Below, piece after piece: positions 46,611-58,638 of a DNA stretch of 64,000 nt. The notes beneath the pieces are model-generated. The model was given only the letters and a program-made list of their open reading frames with translations. It had not been told where the DNA came from and searched no databases. The first letter of the stretch is position 1; the number at the start of each line of letters is the position of its first letter. The DNA is from Agaricus subrufescens. Its lineage: Eukaryota > Basidiomycota > Agaricomycetes > Agaricales > Agaricaceae. The DNA lies in NCBI GenBank assembly GCA_029945375.1, contig CM057067.1:1116001-1180000 (forward strand). The letters run 5' to 3'. The position numbers were made by a program, and so were the translations under genes.

Positions 46611-48369
46611 TCACATCACCCACTCCATAGCCTTCCTCGCCTCCTCACCTTTCCGCCTCACAGTGTCCTGTACCGCCTCCTCCCAAATACTACCAGGATC
46701 CACATGATCACCCGTAGAACTCCAACAAGCCTTCGCATGCTTTTCAGCATCCTTGAACTCAAAAACAACACAATTATCGATCGCGACTGGTTTACGAAAA
46801 TCCCATCTGACTAAAGTAGGTCGTTGGGGTACTTCATGGGGTGGAACTGCACTTCGTCCTCTATAAAGGTCTTCGAAGATCAATCCTACGTCGTCTTCGT
46901 CAATAGGAAGTCGGCTGGTTTTGGACGTTTCAGTATGATGTAGAGGGTTATGCAGCAGGAGAGAAAGCTCACTTGATTTGTTCTCCTGCAAGTTTGCATT
47001 CGCGCGATAGTAGGTCGCGATACATCCTCTCGTATAGTTTTCTTCGGTTTTTGATAGGTAATGGATTGAAGATAGGTTTTTCGGCAAGTTCACAGAGAAT
47101 GTATGTCGCCGCGTTCAAACCAAAGATGGCAGGAAGAGGACCTAGCGCGACACCAAAACACATGGCCTTGTTGAGAAGCTGAGAGAAGGGAAGAAAACAA
47201 GAAAATCACCTAGAACAGGTAAAATCCGCACTCGGAAATCATCGAACGCGCCCAACTCCTTTACAGGCCCCTTTTGAAATTCCTCTTCGGGTAGAGGAAG
47301 TAACTTCACGTCCCCGGGAACTTCAGTAGAGTATACCACAGGTATGCCACTATTGACTCCTAATAAACGAAGTCTTCGACGAACGGAACGCGCGAGGGGG
47401 TCATAAACGGTACTTGATATATCACTAATTTGGATTCTCGTTGGGTCGCATTTGGCTCCTGCCCCCATGGCGGAGAATACCTACAGGTGCACAGTTAATA
47501 GACCGAGATTCGTCGAAGAAGGAAACATGCCTTGATTCTATGGCTGTGGCAGTAATGAAGTAGGTCTACTTTGGTTTGAATATTATCGATAGCATCTACG
47601 AAACAAAAACAATAAGTCACCTAACGCAAAAGACAGAGAAAGAGACGCAAACCTATAACCCAATCAGCACCCTCTAGCATACCACCTCCATTTTCTTTTG
47701 TCCACATCTCTGTGACAGCCTCAACCTCAATCCATTTACACATCTGCTTCAAAGCCTTCTCGATACATTTAACCTTCGGAAACCCAACGTCACCCGGTCC
47801 AGCAGTAGCATGACGGTTCAACGACGAAACCGTAACCTGATCAAAATCAATAATCCGAATTTTCTTCACTCCTCTGCCAAAATAACACACACATATATAT
47901 TAGCTTGGCATTCGGAGGAGGATTAAGATATAAAAAAAGGGGGGGAGGGGGATGCAACGCACGATCTAGCAAGCATAACCGAAGCCCAACTGCCAACACC
48001 ACCAGCACCAACAATCACCACATAGCCATTCCTAACCTTAGCCATAGCCTCCTCTCCAAAAAAGGCATAATTCCGAGCAAGCTGCTCTCGTATCAACTCC
48101 TCAGTGACTTTATACCCACCACTAGAGTTCGTGTCATAATCGGAAGAGGAAGGAGTTGCAACAGGAGGAGTAGTAGGCGTCAAAAACCCCGAACTAAACG
48201 CAGGATCATGTTCCGCCAGAGACCTTTTAATATCTTCCTCGAGATACCTTCTGCGCTTTCTTCGAGAGAGGCGGTTATACGAAGTCAGGAGAGCCGCCGT
48301 GGCTAAGGACGCAGCGACGGCGGTGCCAATGAGCTGGACTTTGTGAGAGTGGAGGTCGAGCGAGTTCAT
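46611..48369 (-). CDS. tRNA threonylcarbamoyladenosine dehydratase (TCD1/TCD2-like)
   Basis: Exons 48369-47963, 47873-47653, 47595-47531, 47480 onward, with the stop at 46613-46611. An in-frame upstream ATG at 48453 could add 28 residues. A membrane segment near the N-terminus (QLIGTAVAASLATAALL) agrees with the outer mitochondrial membrane location of yeast Tcd1/Tcd2. Then the E1-like/HesA-MoeB-ThiF ATP-binding domain: VVIVGAGGVGSWASVMLARS, IRIIDFDQVTVSSLNRHA, WVIDAIDNIQTKVDLL, VFSAMGAGAKCDPTRIQ, GPLPAIFGLNAATYI. The enzyme uses ATP to cyclise t6A37 to ct6A in ANN-decoding tRNAs. The intron at 47530-47481 starts with GC (AAG|GCATGT), the only splice that keeps IK|VFSAMG in frame. An intron-containing tRNA lies just upstream. 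Confidence 0.88.
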
Positions 48370-48510
48370 TGCTTGTACGGCATCCAGCAACCCCGGAGTG
48401 TTGAAATTTCCAGCACAACATTTCGATGGCCGCTCTGCCCGCCCTGACATCACTCTTCTCCATGCGGCCGTGTTCTTGTCTTATTTCCTCTGTCTTGCAC
48501 ATTTCACAAC

Positions 48511-48592
48511 GTCCTTGTCGATTAGTGGTCAAATCATCTCGTTGTGGCTAGGCTGCTCCGAGAAGCCGGAAGTTCGAATCCTCCCTGGGACA
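48511..48592 (+). tRNA. tRNA-His (GTG) with short intron
   Basis: Cloverleaf by eye: acceptor GTCCTTG/CTGGGAC (one T-T mismatch, one G-T), D stem GATT/AATC with loop AGTGGTCA, anticodon stem TCTCG/CGAGA, anticodon loop TTGTGGC with GTG at 34-36. A 10-base intron follows position 37 or 38, and the T arm is GGAAG-TTCGAAT-CCTCC (one A-C mismatch). Internal promoter boxes look usable: A box TCGATTAGTGG and B box AGTTCGAATCC. A run of T (48594 on) forms the Pol III terminator. Two stem mismatches leave some chance of a decayed copy. It lies about 140 bp upstream of the tRNA dehydratase ATG on the opposite strand. Confidence 0.72.
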
Positions 48593-48826
48593 CTTTTTTT
48601 TTTCTTTTTGAAGTTAAGGCGTAGGCGGTCTACCAAGCGTAGTGCCAACAACGCCCTGTGTTCCTCAGACTCAGACAATCGGTCCTAGGAGTGCCATTCC
48701 ACAAACTGAGACAACATTAAATCACACTTGCATAGTCAATCTACAAAATCTACCGAGGTATAAAGTGTGCAGTACTAGTAACCATCCGTCCATTGAAAAC
48801 AAAATGTCACATGAAAATTTGAACAT

Positions 48827-50719
48827 CTAAGAGAACACAGGAGAGGGACGGCCGATGGTAGTGACCTAAGTCTTTTGTCAAGCACTGTTCGCCTACCAAA
48901 ATATAGATAATATTACTCACCTTGAAACCAATCTTGGTCAATTCACTAGCGTCAACAAGCAAACGTCCATCAAAGACAAAGGCAGGTTTGTTCATTCCCT
49001 TGTAGAGTGCCTCCCAATCGATTTCCTTAAACTCCTTCCATTCGGTGGCAATAACAATGGCATCGGAACCTTTTGCAGCTTCGAAGGCAGAAGGCGAGAT
49101 CGTAACCTGCTTCTTGACTAAGAATTTTAATCAAGTGTGTTAGTGACAATCCCCCTGAATGGCACGATCACGTACTGTTATCGAGCGGAACAAGCGGATT
49201 GGCTTCCTGTAGATCCATCCATATTTGGTCATGAACAACTTTAGGGTCATATATGTTCACATAGGCCCGTTCGGACAAAAAGTTGTTGATGAGGGTAATA
49301 GCAGCAGATTCACGTGTATCGCCAGTGTCAGCCTTGAAAGCGAAGCCAAGTACGGCAATGCGCTAATTGAAAAGATGAGTACCCAAGTGATAAGGACACA
49401 AAACAAGGTGAGCACCGACCTTGCCAGTGATAGTCTTGAAAAGAGTATCAACGACTCGTTGAGAGAATCGCCTCTTCTGATACTCATTCATCTCAACAAC
49501 CTGCCTCCAGTATGCGGCAACCTCAGGAAGATGGAGACTCTCAGAGAGATAGACCAAGTTAAGAATATCTTTCTGGAAGCAGCTTCCACCGAAACCAACG
49601 GATGCTTTCAGGAATTTGGGACCAATACGGGTATCATAACCAACAGCATTAGAGACTTCGTCAATGTTGGCACCAGTTGCTTCACAAATAGCGGAAAGCG
49701 CGTTGACAGAAGAGATACGTTGCGCAAGCATAGCATTAGCAGCGAGCTTAGATAACTCAGAAGACCAAAGGCCAACAGTAAGGATACACTCCTTTCTGTA
49801 TATAGATTCAGAATTCCGACTAACAGGAGAAAAAGACCGCCACTTACGGTACCCAATTTGCGTAAACGTCAGCAAGGCTTTGACATGCGCTAATACCTTC
49901 CGGAGTTTGAAGGGAACCGATGAGAACACGATCAGGCTTGAAAAGATCCGCGATGGCAGTTCCCTCTGCAAGGAACTCAGGGTTGGAGAGAATATCAAAG
50001 CGGCAATTGGGTTTCGAATTGGCCTCGAGGATTGTGCGCATCGACTCGGCGGTGCGGCAAGGAACAGTGGATTTTTCAACCACAATTTTGTTGCTTCTAG
50101 CGACATTGGCAATCCGACGAGTGGCGAGTTCGACGTAACTATAGAAAAATTACGTTGTCAGAACCCAACATTTAACCGATCACTGAATAAGAAGCCACGT
50201 GCAAGAAAAAGTGCATACATCCAGCAACATTAAAAATTGCAGGTCCCTAAAAGGGAAAAGCTCGACACTTACTTGAGGTCAGCAGCAAAACCAGCACCAA
50301 CACCAGATTTTTTGGTAGGAGTGTTGACGCTGACGAAGATGAGGTCGGCCTCTTCAATAGCTTTGTCGACATCAGTGGAAAAGAAGAGGTTGCGACCACG
50401 AGCTTGGCGGACGACGTCTTCAAGACCAGGTTCGTAAATAGGGAGGTTGAAGTCGGCGCTGTTCCAAGCATCGATACGGGACTGGTTCAGGTCGACAATG
50501 GTAACCCGGATGTGGGGGCATTTGAGGGCGATGACGGAACACGTGGGCCCACCTGTAAGGGGCGCGTAAGTGACTGTGTAGAGTGCATATATGTAGGTTT
50601 CAAGTACCGACGTAGCCTGCGCCAACTGTTATAGATGAAGACGTGTTAGCGGACGTGTGTGTCCATCAGGCAGGGATAGACTTACTGCAGCAGATTTTGG
50701 TGACCTTGACGGGAGACAT
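48827..50719 (-). CDS. UGD1: UDP-glucose 6-dehydrogenase
   Basis: Eight exons: 50719-50686, 50625-50608, 50552-50273, 50138-49848, 49795-49420, 49362-49176, 49117-48921, 48865-48827; 473 residues. NAD-binding GxGxxG is in IGAGYVGGPT, spread over three exons, the second only 18 nt. Then [33 protein letters not shown], the WVP|KECI junction, [11 protein letters not shown], and the catalytic cysteine in [14 protein letters not shown]-terminal [14 protein letters not shown] and FVFDGRL also match. It makes UDP-glucuronate from UDP-glucose with two NAD+, feeding UDP-xylose and capsule or wall polysaccharide synthesis. Length equals the family norm. Confidence 0.95.
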
Positions 50720-51008
50720 AAGGGATGAAAGGGCAAAAGAAGAGGGGATGGTGGTGGTAGTAGAAAAGGAGGGAGGTTTGATCGATGAAGGAATAATTTG
50801 TCGGCCCACATAAGTAGCAGCTCAAGTCTGGTCGCCGGTGCGGCATCCAAAGGCCGGTTGCCAAATATGTAGTTATATCCACTAAATTTCGTTACTACGC
50901 CAACATACTGATAGCCCAACTACACGTTTCCTGCAAAATCACGAAAATTTTTTACATTATATTTACTTATACACCTCCCGGTTTCCGCGTTTTAGCGGAC
51001 GCTATGCC

Positions 51009-52856
51009 TTACATGGCGACTTCGTATAGGTACGACCCCAACAATTTAGTCTACAAGTTAGATGTCAGCTCATCAAACGGTCCGATACGGCATTCGCCAC
51101 TCACCCCCTCGATAAAATTAAATCTATCGAGTTTCTCGTTCGTTGAACTACATGCAGTCAATATACGTGAGAGCTTGATATGGAGGACCTGGACTCACTG
51201 TGCTCCGTCGTCACCGCGTCCCATCGGAAGCAAGACAACATTCACTCCCAAACAATCCGCAAACGTAAGTGTGACAGGAATAGAGCCTCCTTCGCGAGTT
51301 AAATCAGGGAGCTTGCCGTAGACGCTCTATTTCAACAGAATCAGAGTTCATTTGTGGCTGAAATCTCCAGGACAACTTACAACGGTGGCTTTTTTTGCAG
51401 CTTCATAGTTCCAATGATTATGATCAGCCACCCATGGTTTTCCACCATGTAAGCTCTCAACTTCGAGTTTGCTCTTCGTATTGAGCCCCCTGAACAGCTC
51501 CTGGATGTACGAAATGACCAGTGGGTCAACACTCTCCGGTGTTTGGGGAGGGACAAGCCTTTTGCGGATTCAGATACCGCACCCGACACTATCGGAATAA
51601 TCAACTGACCGAATGCTAAATTTGCCAGATACTTTAGCGGGGATGACCGTCTTGGCACCTACGCCGCTGAATGCCCCTTCAATGCCATGCAAGGATAAAC
51701 TAGGATTCCGCATTCTTCCCATTAATACCTCCACTTTATCCGATGACAGGGCAATTGGAGCACCCGCCGACTCCTCTACGTCTTTGATCGAATAATCAAG
51801 AGACTCATAGATCTTCCTATATGTCATAGTGAACACCTCTTGGCTCATAATAGGAATCAATAGACAGACCGTTCTTCTGCGTCAGCAATGCTGACCTGAT
51901 TCTCAATCCCAGGAATGAGAATATTGCCTCGATTATCAACGAGTTTACTCATGATAGAGATAAGATCGGTCATGGGCTCATAAACGGTACGGCCAAACAC
52001 TCCTGAGTGCAAGTCGCGTGCGGGTCCAGAGACGGTAACCTTGTAGTATGACAGCCCGCGAAGACCGTAGGTAAGTGCGGGTGTCCTAGTATTCAACCAG
52101 TAGTTATCGGACTATAAACTTAAATCAGTCATAGATAGCAAAATGTCAGCTCTATACGCACAATGCAGACAGCATCTACACCATCGAACCAACCTCCGGG
52201 TTTACTCTCTCTCGCAACAAGGTCATCAAGTCCCTCGCTCCCACTCTCTTCCATTCCTTCGAAACAACACCTGAGATTAACAGGCAGCTCTTTCTTGTTC
52301 TCGTGATGCCATTGAAGTACGTTGACCCATCCGAGAACGGGACCCTTGTCGTCCGAGGAACCACGTCCAATCAGACGACCAGTCGCCTGGTCGTTTACCA
52401 ATGTGAATGGTTCTGTATCCCAGCCATCGCTTTTGAAAGCCTTTCGTAGCATACATCAACGTATCGAAAGAGAAAACAAGCCAATCATGCTGACGGGTTG
52501 GACATCAAAGTGACCATACACAAGAATGGTCTTCTTATTCTTGTCATCGCCAAGTTTTCCAAGGATAGCCGGGGGAAGAGGCAGTTCTTGACCTTCCAAT
52601 TGCTGTTTGCCAAGGTCGGTGAGTTGGGTCGTAACACCAACAGCCCTAAGTTGGTCGCTCAACCAGTTGGCCATCTTGATAACATCTTGGCGGCGTGAAG
52701 CATCACCACTGACACTGAAAGGGAGAGGATGTCAATGTTACATTCCAAATACGAGAATCGTGTCTACCCTGGTATAGCAACAGCCTCTGAGAGGCGTTGG
52801 ATGAAGACATCAGCCTTATCATCGATGTACTTGATGAATTCTAGGGGAGCAGGCAT
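51009..52856 (-). CDS. M20-family metallodipeptidase (DUG1/CNDP2-like)
   Basis: About eight exons on the minus strand, ATG 52856-52854, TAA 51011-51009. Opens [20 protein letters not shown]. Di-zinc site pieces are visible: GHFDVQPA (His and following Asp), [14 protein letters not shown] (bridging Asp), [16 protein letters not shown] (catalytic Glu and zinc Glu), DNYW and finally GAHSTNEKLD (C-terminal His). [20 protein letters not shown] and [11 protein letters not shown] also match cytosolic nonspecific dipeptidase. The yeast relative Dug1 cleaves Cys-Gly during glutathione breakdown. The splice after IENQ is the least certain (acceptor before GTGTTC near 51836). Divergent or tandem context gives no further clue. 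Confidence 0.88.
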
Positions 52857-52994
52857 ATTGACTGTAGAAAGCAAAAAGGGACAGGGACGAATCACAGGTG
52901 ATAAGATGTGGGTATAAGGTCCACGTGGTAACATCTAATTATACAGTAACACAGCGACAACACTTTCCTACAGCACAAAAGCAATATATAGATA

Positions 52995-53755
52995 TTAGGA
53001 CGTAGCTGTCGCACGAGAGGACGAAGGAATCTTGCTTCGCCTCCCTTTGAATCCCGGCGATGAACCCTGCTCAGGTGCTTTAGGCTCCCTGGCGATCTTC
53101 ACAGTATTCGGCTTCGGCAACGAAGTAGAATTGCTATTATCTTCGGAGCCGAAAATCCTCTCTCGTGCGGCGGCATATCTTGCTTCCCTTTCTTGCAACG
53201 GCTCCAATGGTGCGGTTGTCGAAGCCTTCTGTGAAGGCGAGGAGCTTTGAGGACGCTTGAGAATGCGTAGCGCAGGTTGAAATGCAGCCGCTGGAGGAGG
53301 AACTACTGAGCCTGTGCGGGAGGGAAGTAGAGTTGGCATCGGCGAAGCTACTCCAGTATTTCTAGTTCAACGCCATCTGCAGGTCAGAAATGGTGCAAGG
53401 TGTAGAGCGCCAAACGTACGCTGCCTCCCATAATTTCCGATTCTGGTCGGCATCGGCAGACGGTGCCTCTACAAGATTTGGCTGGGAAGGAGCGGGTGGC
53501 CCCCTACCATCGTCCTCGTCTATGTCGTCATCCTCCCAGTCATCCCGTACCACAGGCGCTGGTTTCCGTGGGAGCTGGGGTTTCTGTATGCACAGTTAAT
53601 GTCATGTTTGATAGAGCAGTAGGCTCGGGATTACTGTGCTCGTCTGTAGTTCCCATGGGTCCACGTTTTGCGGCGGATTGAACGACATTGCCATAGGCTG
53701 GGCCGAGACCGTAGCGCTCTCTCAGGTCGGCTCGCCGGCTGGCCAGGGCCATCAT
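52995..53755 (-). CDS. SUZ-domain protein
   Basis: Central acidic VVRDDWEDDDIDEDDG, then a SUZ motif: LWEAANTGVASPMP joins two exons across a 58-bp intron, and PLQEREARYAAARERIFG is the conserved SUZ helix. A basic Ser-rich tail (GRRSKIPSSSRATATS) ends the protein at 52995. SUZ domains bind RNA and occur in fungal and animal RNA-associated proteins. The 5' end is uncertain: a candidate first exon 53755-53635 (MMALASRRADLRERYGLG) ends in phase 1, while the next exon (from 53583) seems to need phase 0, so the true start or splice may differ. It is divergent from the ribosomal protein L10A gene, with at most about 140 bp between start codons. Confidence 0.65.
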
Positions 53756-53894
53756 ATGCACAACCTGGTGCTAGTCTCGTTTAGGCAGACCCTAACCCCA
53801 AGCTTTCAACTGTACAGTTCACCCGCCACCTCCATTCGCACGCCAGATATTTTGTATTCGTGCAGTCAGAGTCAGAGTACTCTTATCATCAAGC

Positions 53895-54756
53895 ATGAGG
53901 TTTGTCGTCGTTGTGGTCGTCGCCCGCTTGATATGCTGAAGCAAGTCATCCAGTTCCAAACTCTCAGTGTCTAGCGTGCGGGGTTCCGTCAAAGAGCTCC
54001 TTGCCGAGGCTACCGGCGAGAAGAAGCGCAAATTCGTAGAAACTGTAGAACTCCAGATCGGTCTCAAGAACTACGATCCCCAACGTGACAAGCGTTTCTC
54101 TGGAACCGTCAAGTGCGCCCATCTCTAGCCTGTTCTCAGCTTACCGAACTTATCATCTGCTTAGACTCCCCCATGTTCCCCGTCCTCGCATGTCCATCTG
54201 CATTCTCGCTGACGCTGCCGACATCGATCGTGCCAAGCAGATCGACCTCGAATACATGTCTGTTGACGACTTGAAAAAGTACGTTTCGCCCGGCTCTACC
54301 TCCTGTGCCGCTGCTGATCGTATGCTAGGCTCAACAAGAACAAGAAACTCGTCAAGAAGCTTGCCAAGAAGTACGATGCTTTCCTCGCATCAGAAACCCT
54401 CATCAAGCAGATCCCTCGTCTCCTTGGTCCCGGTCTTTCCAAGGCTGGAAAATTCCCCACTCCCGTATCACACGCTGAAGACTTGACCAACAAGCTCAAT
54501 GAAGTTCGTTCCACCATCAAGTTCCAGCTCAAGAAGGTCCTGTGTCTGGGTGTGGCTGTCGGCCATGTCGATATGAACGATGATCAGGTTCTTGCCAACG
54601 TCATGCTCAGTGCGCTTTCTTCCAGACCATGCCATACTCTTGACCTAATCCTTCACAGGCATCAACTTCCTCGTCTCTCTTCTTAAGAAGAACTGGCAGA
54701 ACGTCAAGTCTCTTCACATCAAAAGTACTATGGGCAAGCCCATTCGTCTGTACTAG
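53895..54756 (+). CDS. RPL10A: 60S ribosomal protein L10A (uL1)
   Basis: Five exons: 53895-53899, 53954-54113, 54165-54278, 54329-54609, 54659-54756. The first coding exon is only five bases (ATGAG), so the second residue is completed after the intron: [18 protein letters not shown]. Then [72 protein letters not shown] and [13 protein letters not shown] [11 protein letters not shown] at the end. All are uL1 signatures. uL1 forms the L1 stalk that guides deacylated tRNA out of the E site. The short 5' exon matches the pattern of fungal ribosomal-protein genes. Confidence 0.95.
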
Positions 54757-55711
54757 TTCAAGCTCACACATATCGTCATCTGTGTTGCTGTCCTTGTTTC
54801 CGTCGAGATCCCAAATGCGAATTATTTACGGGAGAGGGAGAACGATGTCCACAGACTTGCTGTCGTAATGCACAACATGGCCCCGCACGCTTAACCAACA
54901 ATGCCAAAGGGAGGGTGTTGATTGGGAGCTGATGCGACAGTATATTCCCTTTGGATACCGTGCCTCTTGACCTGTTTTCTTTGCCGTTGTTCTACTCGAT
55001 TGGATGCTTTGGATGGCTATGTATGTTTACGAACTGGTAAAACGTAAAATGTTATGAAAACAGTAAAACAGTCTATGTGTGAGCATCGAAATAACGGAAG
55101 ATTGAACGTAATGATTGCGCTTTCCTATATTCATCGTCGTGCTATTCATTACTGACTAAGTAACACTGCTTGTTCGCCTTAATGCTGACCATCGTTTCTC
55201 CGGAGCCCGATCGACATTGGACCGACAGCTTGCATGCACTGAACTTGAATGTAATTGTTCTCTTACACCTTCCCAAACGTTATCTCAATATTCTTCATGT
55301 CACCAGCTACTCGCGGTAACCAAATTCGAACGAACAGCTTTGCGTCCTCTTCATTGTGCCTCTACTGTCCAGGTCTGCTACGAACTAGACTCTACTGTTC
55401 TGAATGATGTACTGAGGTTCTAATGGCAGTTGTGGCATTGAATTCGATGCTCGTAACCTCCCTCTTGGGACATTCATGTAATTTTCTGAAATGCGTACGT
55501 ACGGCGACTATCACCGAGCCGCTAGTGGACTACTTGAAGGCATCTAGAAGCCACATTGTAGACCTCCCAGGATAAACTAGTACTTACTGGCACTTACAGG
55601 CGAAACATCTGACCACGAAAGACCATATAAAGACAGCAACCTCAGCAGTGTTCGACAATCCGATCCTACAGTTCCTTTGTGGTTCTTGTTTTCATTTTGA
55701 GGCCCACTAGG
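54757..55711. other. Upstream region of esterase 1; copy of the 61.7-62.5 kb segment
   Basis: The first part is the 3' flank of RPL10A. From about 55085 it matches 61690-62530 in order: ACGTAATG(A/G)(T/C)TGCGCTTT, GACCGACAGCTTGCATGCA(C/T)TGAAC, CATGTC(A/G)CC, and the promoter block. So this stretch belongs to the duplicated esterase unit. It contains the esterase 1 promoter. No independent gene seen. Confidence 0.65.
55536..55632 (+). promoter_or_regulatory. Esterase 1 promoter: 17-bp shared element and TATA box
   Basis: GAAGGCATCTAGAAGCC at 55536-55552 and TATAAAG at 55626-55632, 86 bp before the ATG. Both recur at equivalent positions before the two other esterase genes. The core TCTAGAA resembles a heat-shock element half-palindrome, but identity of any factor is unknown. 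Confidence 0.6.
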
Positions 55712-58111
55712 ATGTTACTTCGGCTTTCCTTGCTCGCGTTCGCGGCGATACTCGCTGATGCTGCTGCTACTCCGACAGTTGAGCTTGACGCTGCAACACT
55801 GACCGGCAATTCTGTCGGCAATGTCTCTGAATTCCTAGGTATACCATTCGCTCAGCCGCCGTAAGTGTCAAGTCAAGACTTCGATATGCCTTCGTACTAA
55901 CGACTTATTTGCAGTGTTAGCGACTTACGCTTTCGTAGGCCGTTACCCATCGGCGCATACAACCGATCTTTCCCTGCGACTGAGTACGGTCGGGCTTGCC
56001 CTCAGCAGCTGGTCAAGCGGCCTCCTCTCCGAGACGTTCCTAAGGACATTACTACAGCGTTCAACACTTTTAGTGATGAATTTCCCGACGACGAAGATTG
56101 TGAGTCGTCTCGTGTATCGGGTGACAGACAATTGATGTTGATCGTGAAAAATTCGACAGGCCTGACAATCAATGTCGCTAAACCCGCTTCGGCGACACCT
56201 GAATCCGGTTTACCAGTCTTGGTGGTATGTTTCGAGGTGTTATCGGGAAATTTGAACATTTGGTTGACGATTTACCGATATTGTAGTGGATTTATGGAGG
56301 TTAGTAGTTCGCACTTGTCGGATTTCAGTGCTCATATCAACGTGGTATATAGGAGGATTCCAAGTCGGCGGCACTCATCAGTCAGAAACAGTCATGTTGA
56401 AAAGAGATTACTAATATACTCATTACTTGCTAATATCTAGATTCAACGGGACAGCCATTGTCGAGAAATCTGTAGCCTTGGGCTCACCTGTTCTCTTCGT
56501 CAGCATGAACTACCGGTGAGTTTCTACTGAAATTTTGATTGAATTTGAGGGATCTTACAAGATCAACAGGAACACAGGTGAGTCGGTCCGGTCCACACAT
56601 AGGACTCGATGAGTAATGTGCCTAGCATTTGGTTTCCTTGCAGGTAAAGAGGTCAAAGCCGCAGGTGTTGGCAACCTTGGCCTCCATGATCGTAAGTCTT
56701 TCTTAAACATTTGCTAGTAATTCTATCGACTGCTTCAAAAATAGAGAGAGAGGCCTTGCGGTGGGTGCAGAAATATATCGCAGCTTTCGGGGGAGACCGT
56801 ACGAAAGTTACAATGTGAGTGCTTGCGATATCTGATAGATACGTAATTCATTTCTTCATTCAAGCTGGGGAGTATCCTCTGGAGCCATATCGGTATCCCT
56901 CCAAATGTTGACTAATGGGGGTGATGCGGAAGGCCTCTTCCGCGCTGCAGTAATGCAATCCGGAGCTCCCATCCCGGTTGGCGATATTGAGAATGGCCAA
57001 GTTTACTACGATGCGATCGTTAATGCTACTGGATGTTCGGAGGATTCTGATACCCTGCAATGCTTACGCGGTGTAAAATATGACAGATTGAAGGCAGCCA
57101 TCGACGCTACTCCTAATATCTTTTCATATCAGGTAAACTTAGGATCGTTCATCAATGAATTATAATCTGACGCGCCGGTGTATATGTATAGTCATTGAAT
57201 TTGGCTTGGGTCCCAAGGGCAGATGGTGTGTTTCTGACAGATAATCCTCAACGCCTCGTTCAAAAGGGGGAAATTGCTCGTGTCCCATTCATCACCGGTA
57301 AGCTGAACCTCAGAGTATCAGGCGTTTCGCGCTGAAAAGTAAACCTTTTGGTAGGCAGTTGTGATGATGAAGGAACTTTCTTTTCCTTTTCAACTACGAA
57401 CTTAACGTATGCGGTTCGTTCTTATATGTGACCTGCAGAATGATTGATTCTTTGAATTTTAGCAAAGAAGCTGATCTGACCGACTACCTCTTGAATACAT
57501 TTCTTCCTGGAACTTCACCTTCACAAATCTCAGATCTTCTCGAATTGTATCCCAAAAGGATCTCAGCAGGGTCACCATTCAACACAGGTCTATTGAACGC
57601 CCTGACACCTCAATTTAAGCGCATTGCTGCTATCAAGGGTGACGGAGTGTTCCAGGCTCCTCGTCGTTTCTTCCTTAATCATACCTCCGGGCATCAGGAC
57701 AGTTGGGTCTTCTGTGAGTGTATACTCAATACAGGGGGCGAAATAGCTCATTTACATTTTACTAGTGAACAAACGATTCAAGTTTCTTCCGTTTGTGGGC
57801 GCGGTATGATTTCGCGAAGCATAGAGAAACTTTCAACATACTCACTGCAATTTTGCCAGACGCACGCCACTGACATGGTTAATTCATTCTTCAAGGGACG
57901 AGAATTGCAAGATTATATTATTCGGTTCGCCGTCGCCTTGAATCCTAATGAAGAGGGAACTTTCAGTCTCCAGTGGCCAAAGTATACGAAGGAGGATCCG
58001 AGGCAACTGGTCTTCCGCGATGGTCTCATTCGTCAGTCCATTGGGAAGGACACTTATCGTAAGAAACAGATGGATTATTTGGCAGAACTTACCCTTGACG
58101 TGCCTCTGTGA
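55712..58111 (+). CDS. Secreted type-B carboxylesterase, copy 1
   Basis: About 13 short exons. Signal peptide MLLRLSLLAFAAILADAAA, then VSEFLGIPFAQPP and DLRFRRPLP, the conserved start of the alpha/beta-hydrolase. Oxyanion-hole region WIYGGGF, then FVSMNYR, FGFLAGKEVKAAGVGNLGLHD, QREALRWVQKYIAAFGGD and the nucleophile elbow WGVSSGA (G-x-S-x-G; serine is the third residue of GVS). Acid region AWVPRADG and NCDDEGT-like SCDDEGT; catalytic His is probably in VGATHATDMVNSFF. Type-B esterases/lipases hydrolyse ester bonds of lipids or aryl esters outside the cell. The gene is complete and has two downstream tandem relatives. Confidence 0.85.
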
Positions 58112-58638
58112 TCGTGCTTGTTCGGGATGATTGTAACTTGAATGCTTCCATGTAATGTTGTCTCAGTGTGCGAGAAGGAAATGTAATAATCTACGCAAAT
58201 CATGACTGTAATAAATGAAGCGAGATTATACCGAGCTGAAGAGAGATCTAGAATATACTGTGGGGCTGAATAGCTCTGTTATGTGCTTGACTGTTGCTCA
58301 GAAGTTTGTTGTTGCAACGCACAACATCGGGCTCCTTCCCAGTTCGGTTACTGCACGTCCGAGCAGGTTTCTTGACAATAAATTACCACGACCCCCTTAT
58401 AGAGCCCTGATCAGGCTAAATCCAGTCCCCCAACACTAGTCAAAACCTATGTATTACCGCCCACTAGTGGACCACTCGAAGGCATCTAGAAGCCTAGTTT
58501 TAGACTCCTCCGGTTGAACTAGCACTTTCAAAACTTTCTGGCTACAAATGGATATAAAGGAGGGAATCCCAGTACCGTTCGACAGTCCGACCTCACAGTT
58601 CCCTCTTGGTCTTGGTTCTCATCTCGAGACCCACGAGG
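58112..58638. other. Spacer between esterase 1 and esterase 2
   Basis: 0.53 kb of 3' flank and promoter. 58225-58330 (GCTGAAGAGAGATCTAG ... GTTGTTGCAACGCA) matches 61544-61620, showing the 3' flank was duplicated with the gene. No gene in it. Confidence 0.6.
58478..58559 (+). promoter_or_regulatory. Esterase 2 promoter: shared element and TATA box
   Basis: GAAGGCATCTAGAAGCC at 58478-58494 (identical to copy 1) and TATAAAG at 58553-58559, again 86 bp before the ATG. Confidence 0.6.
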
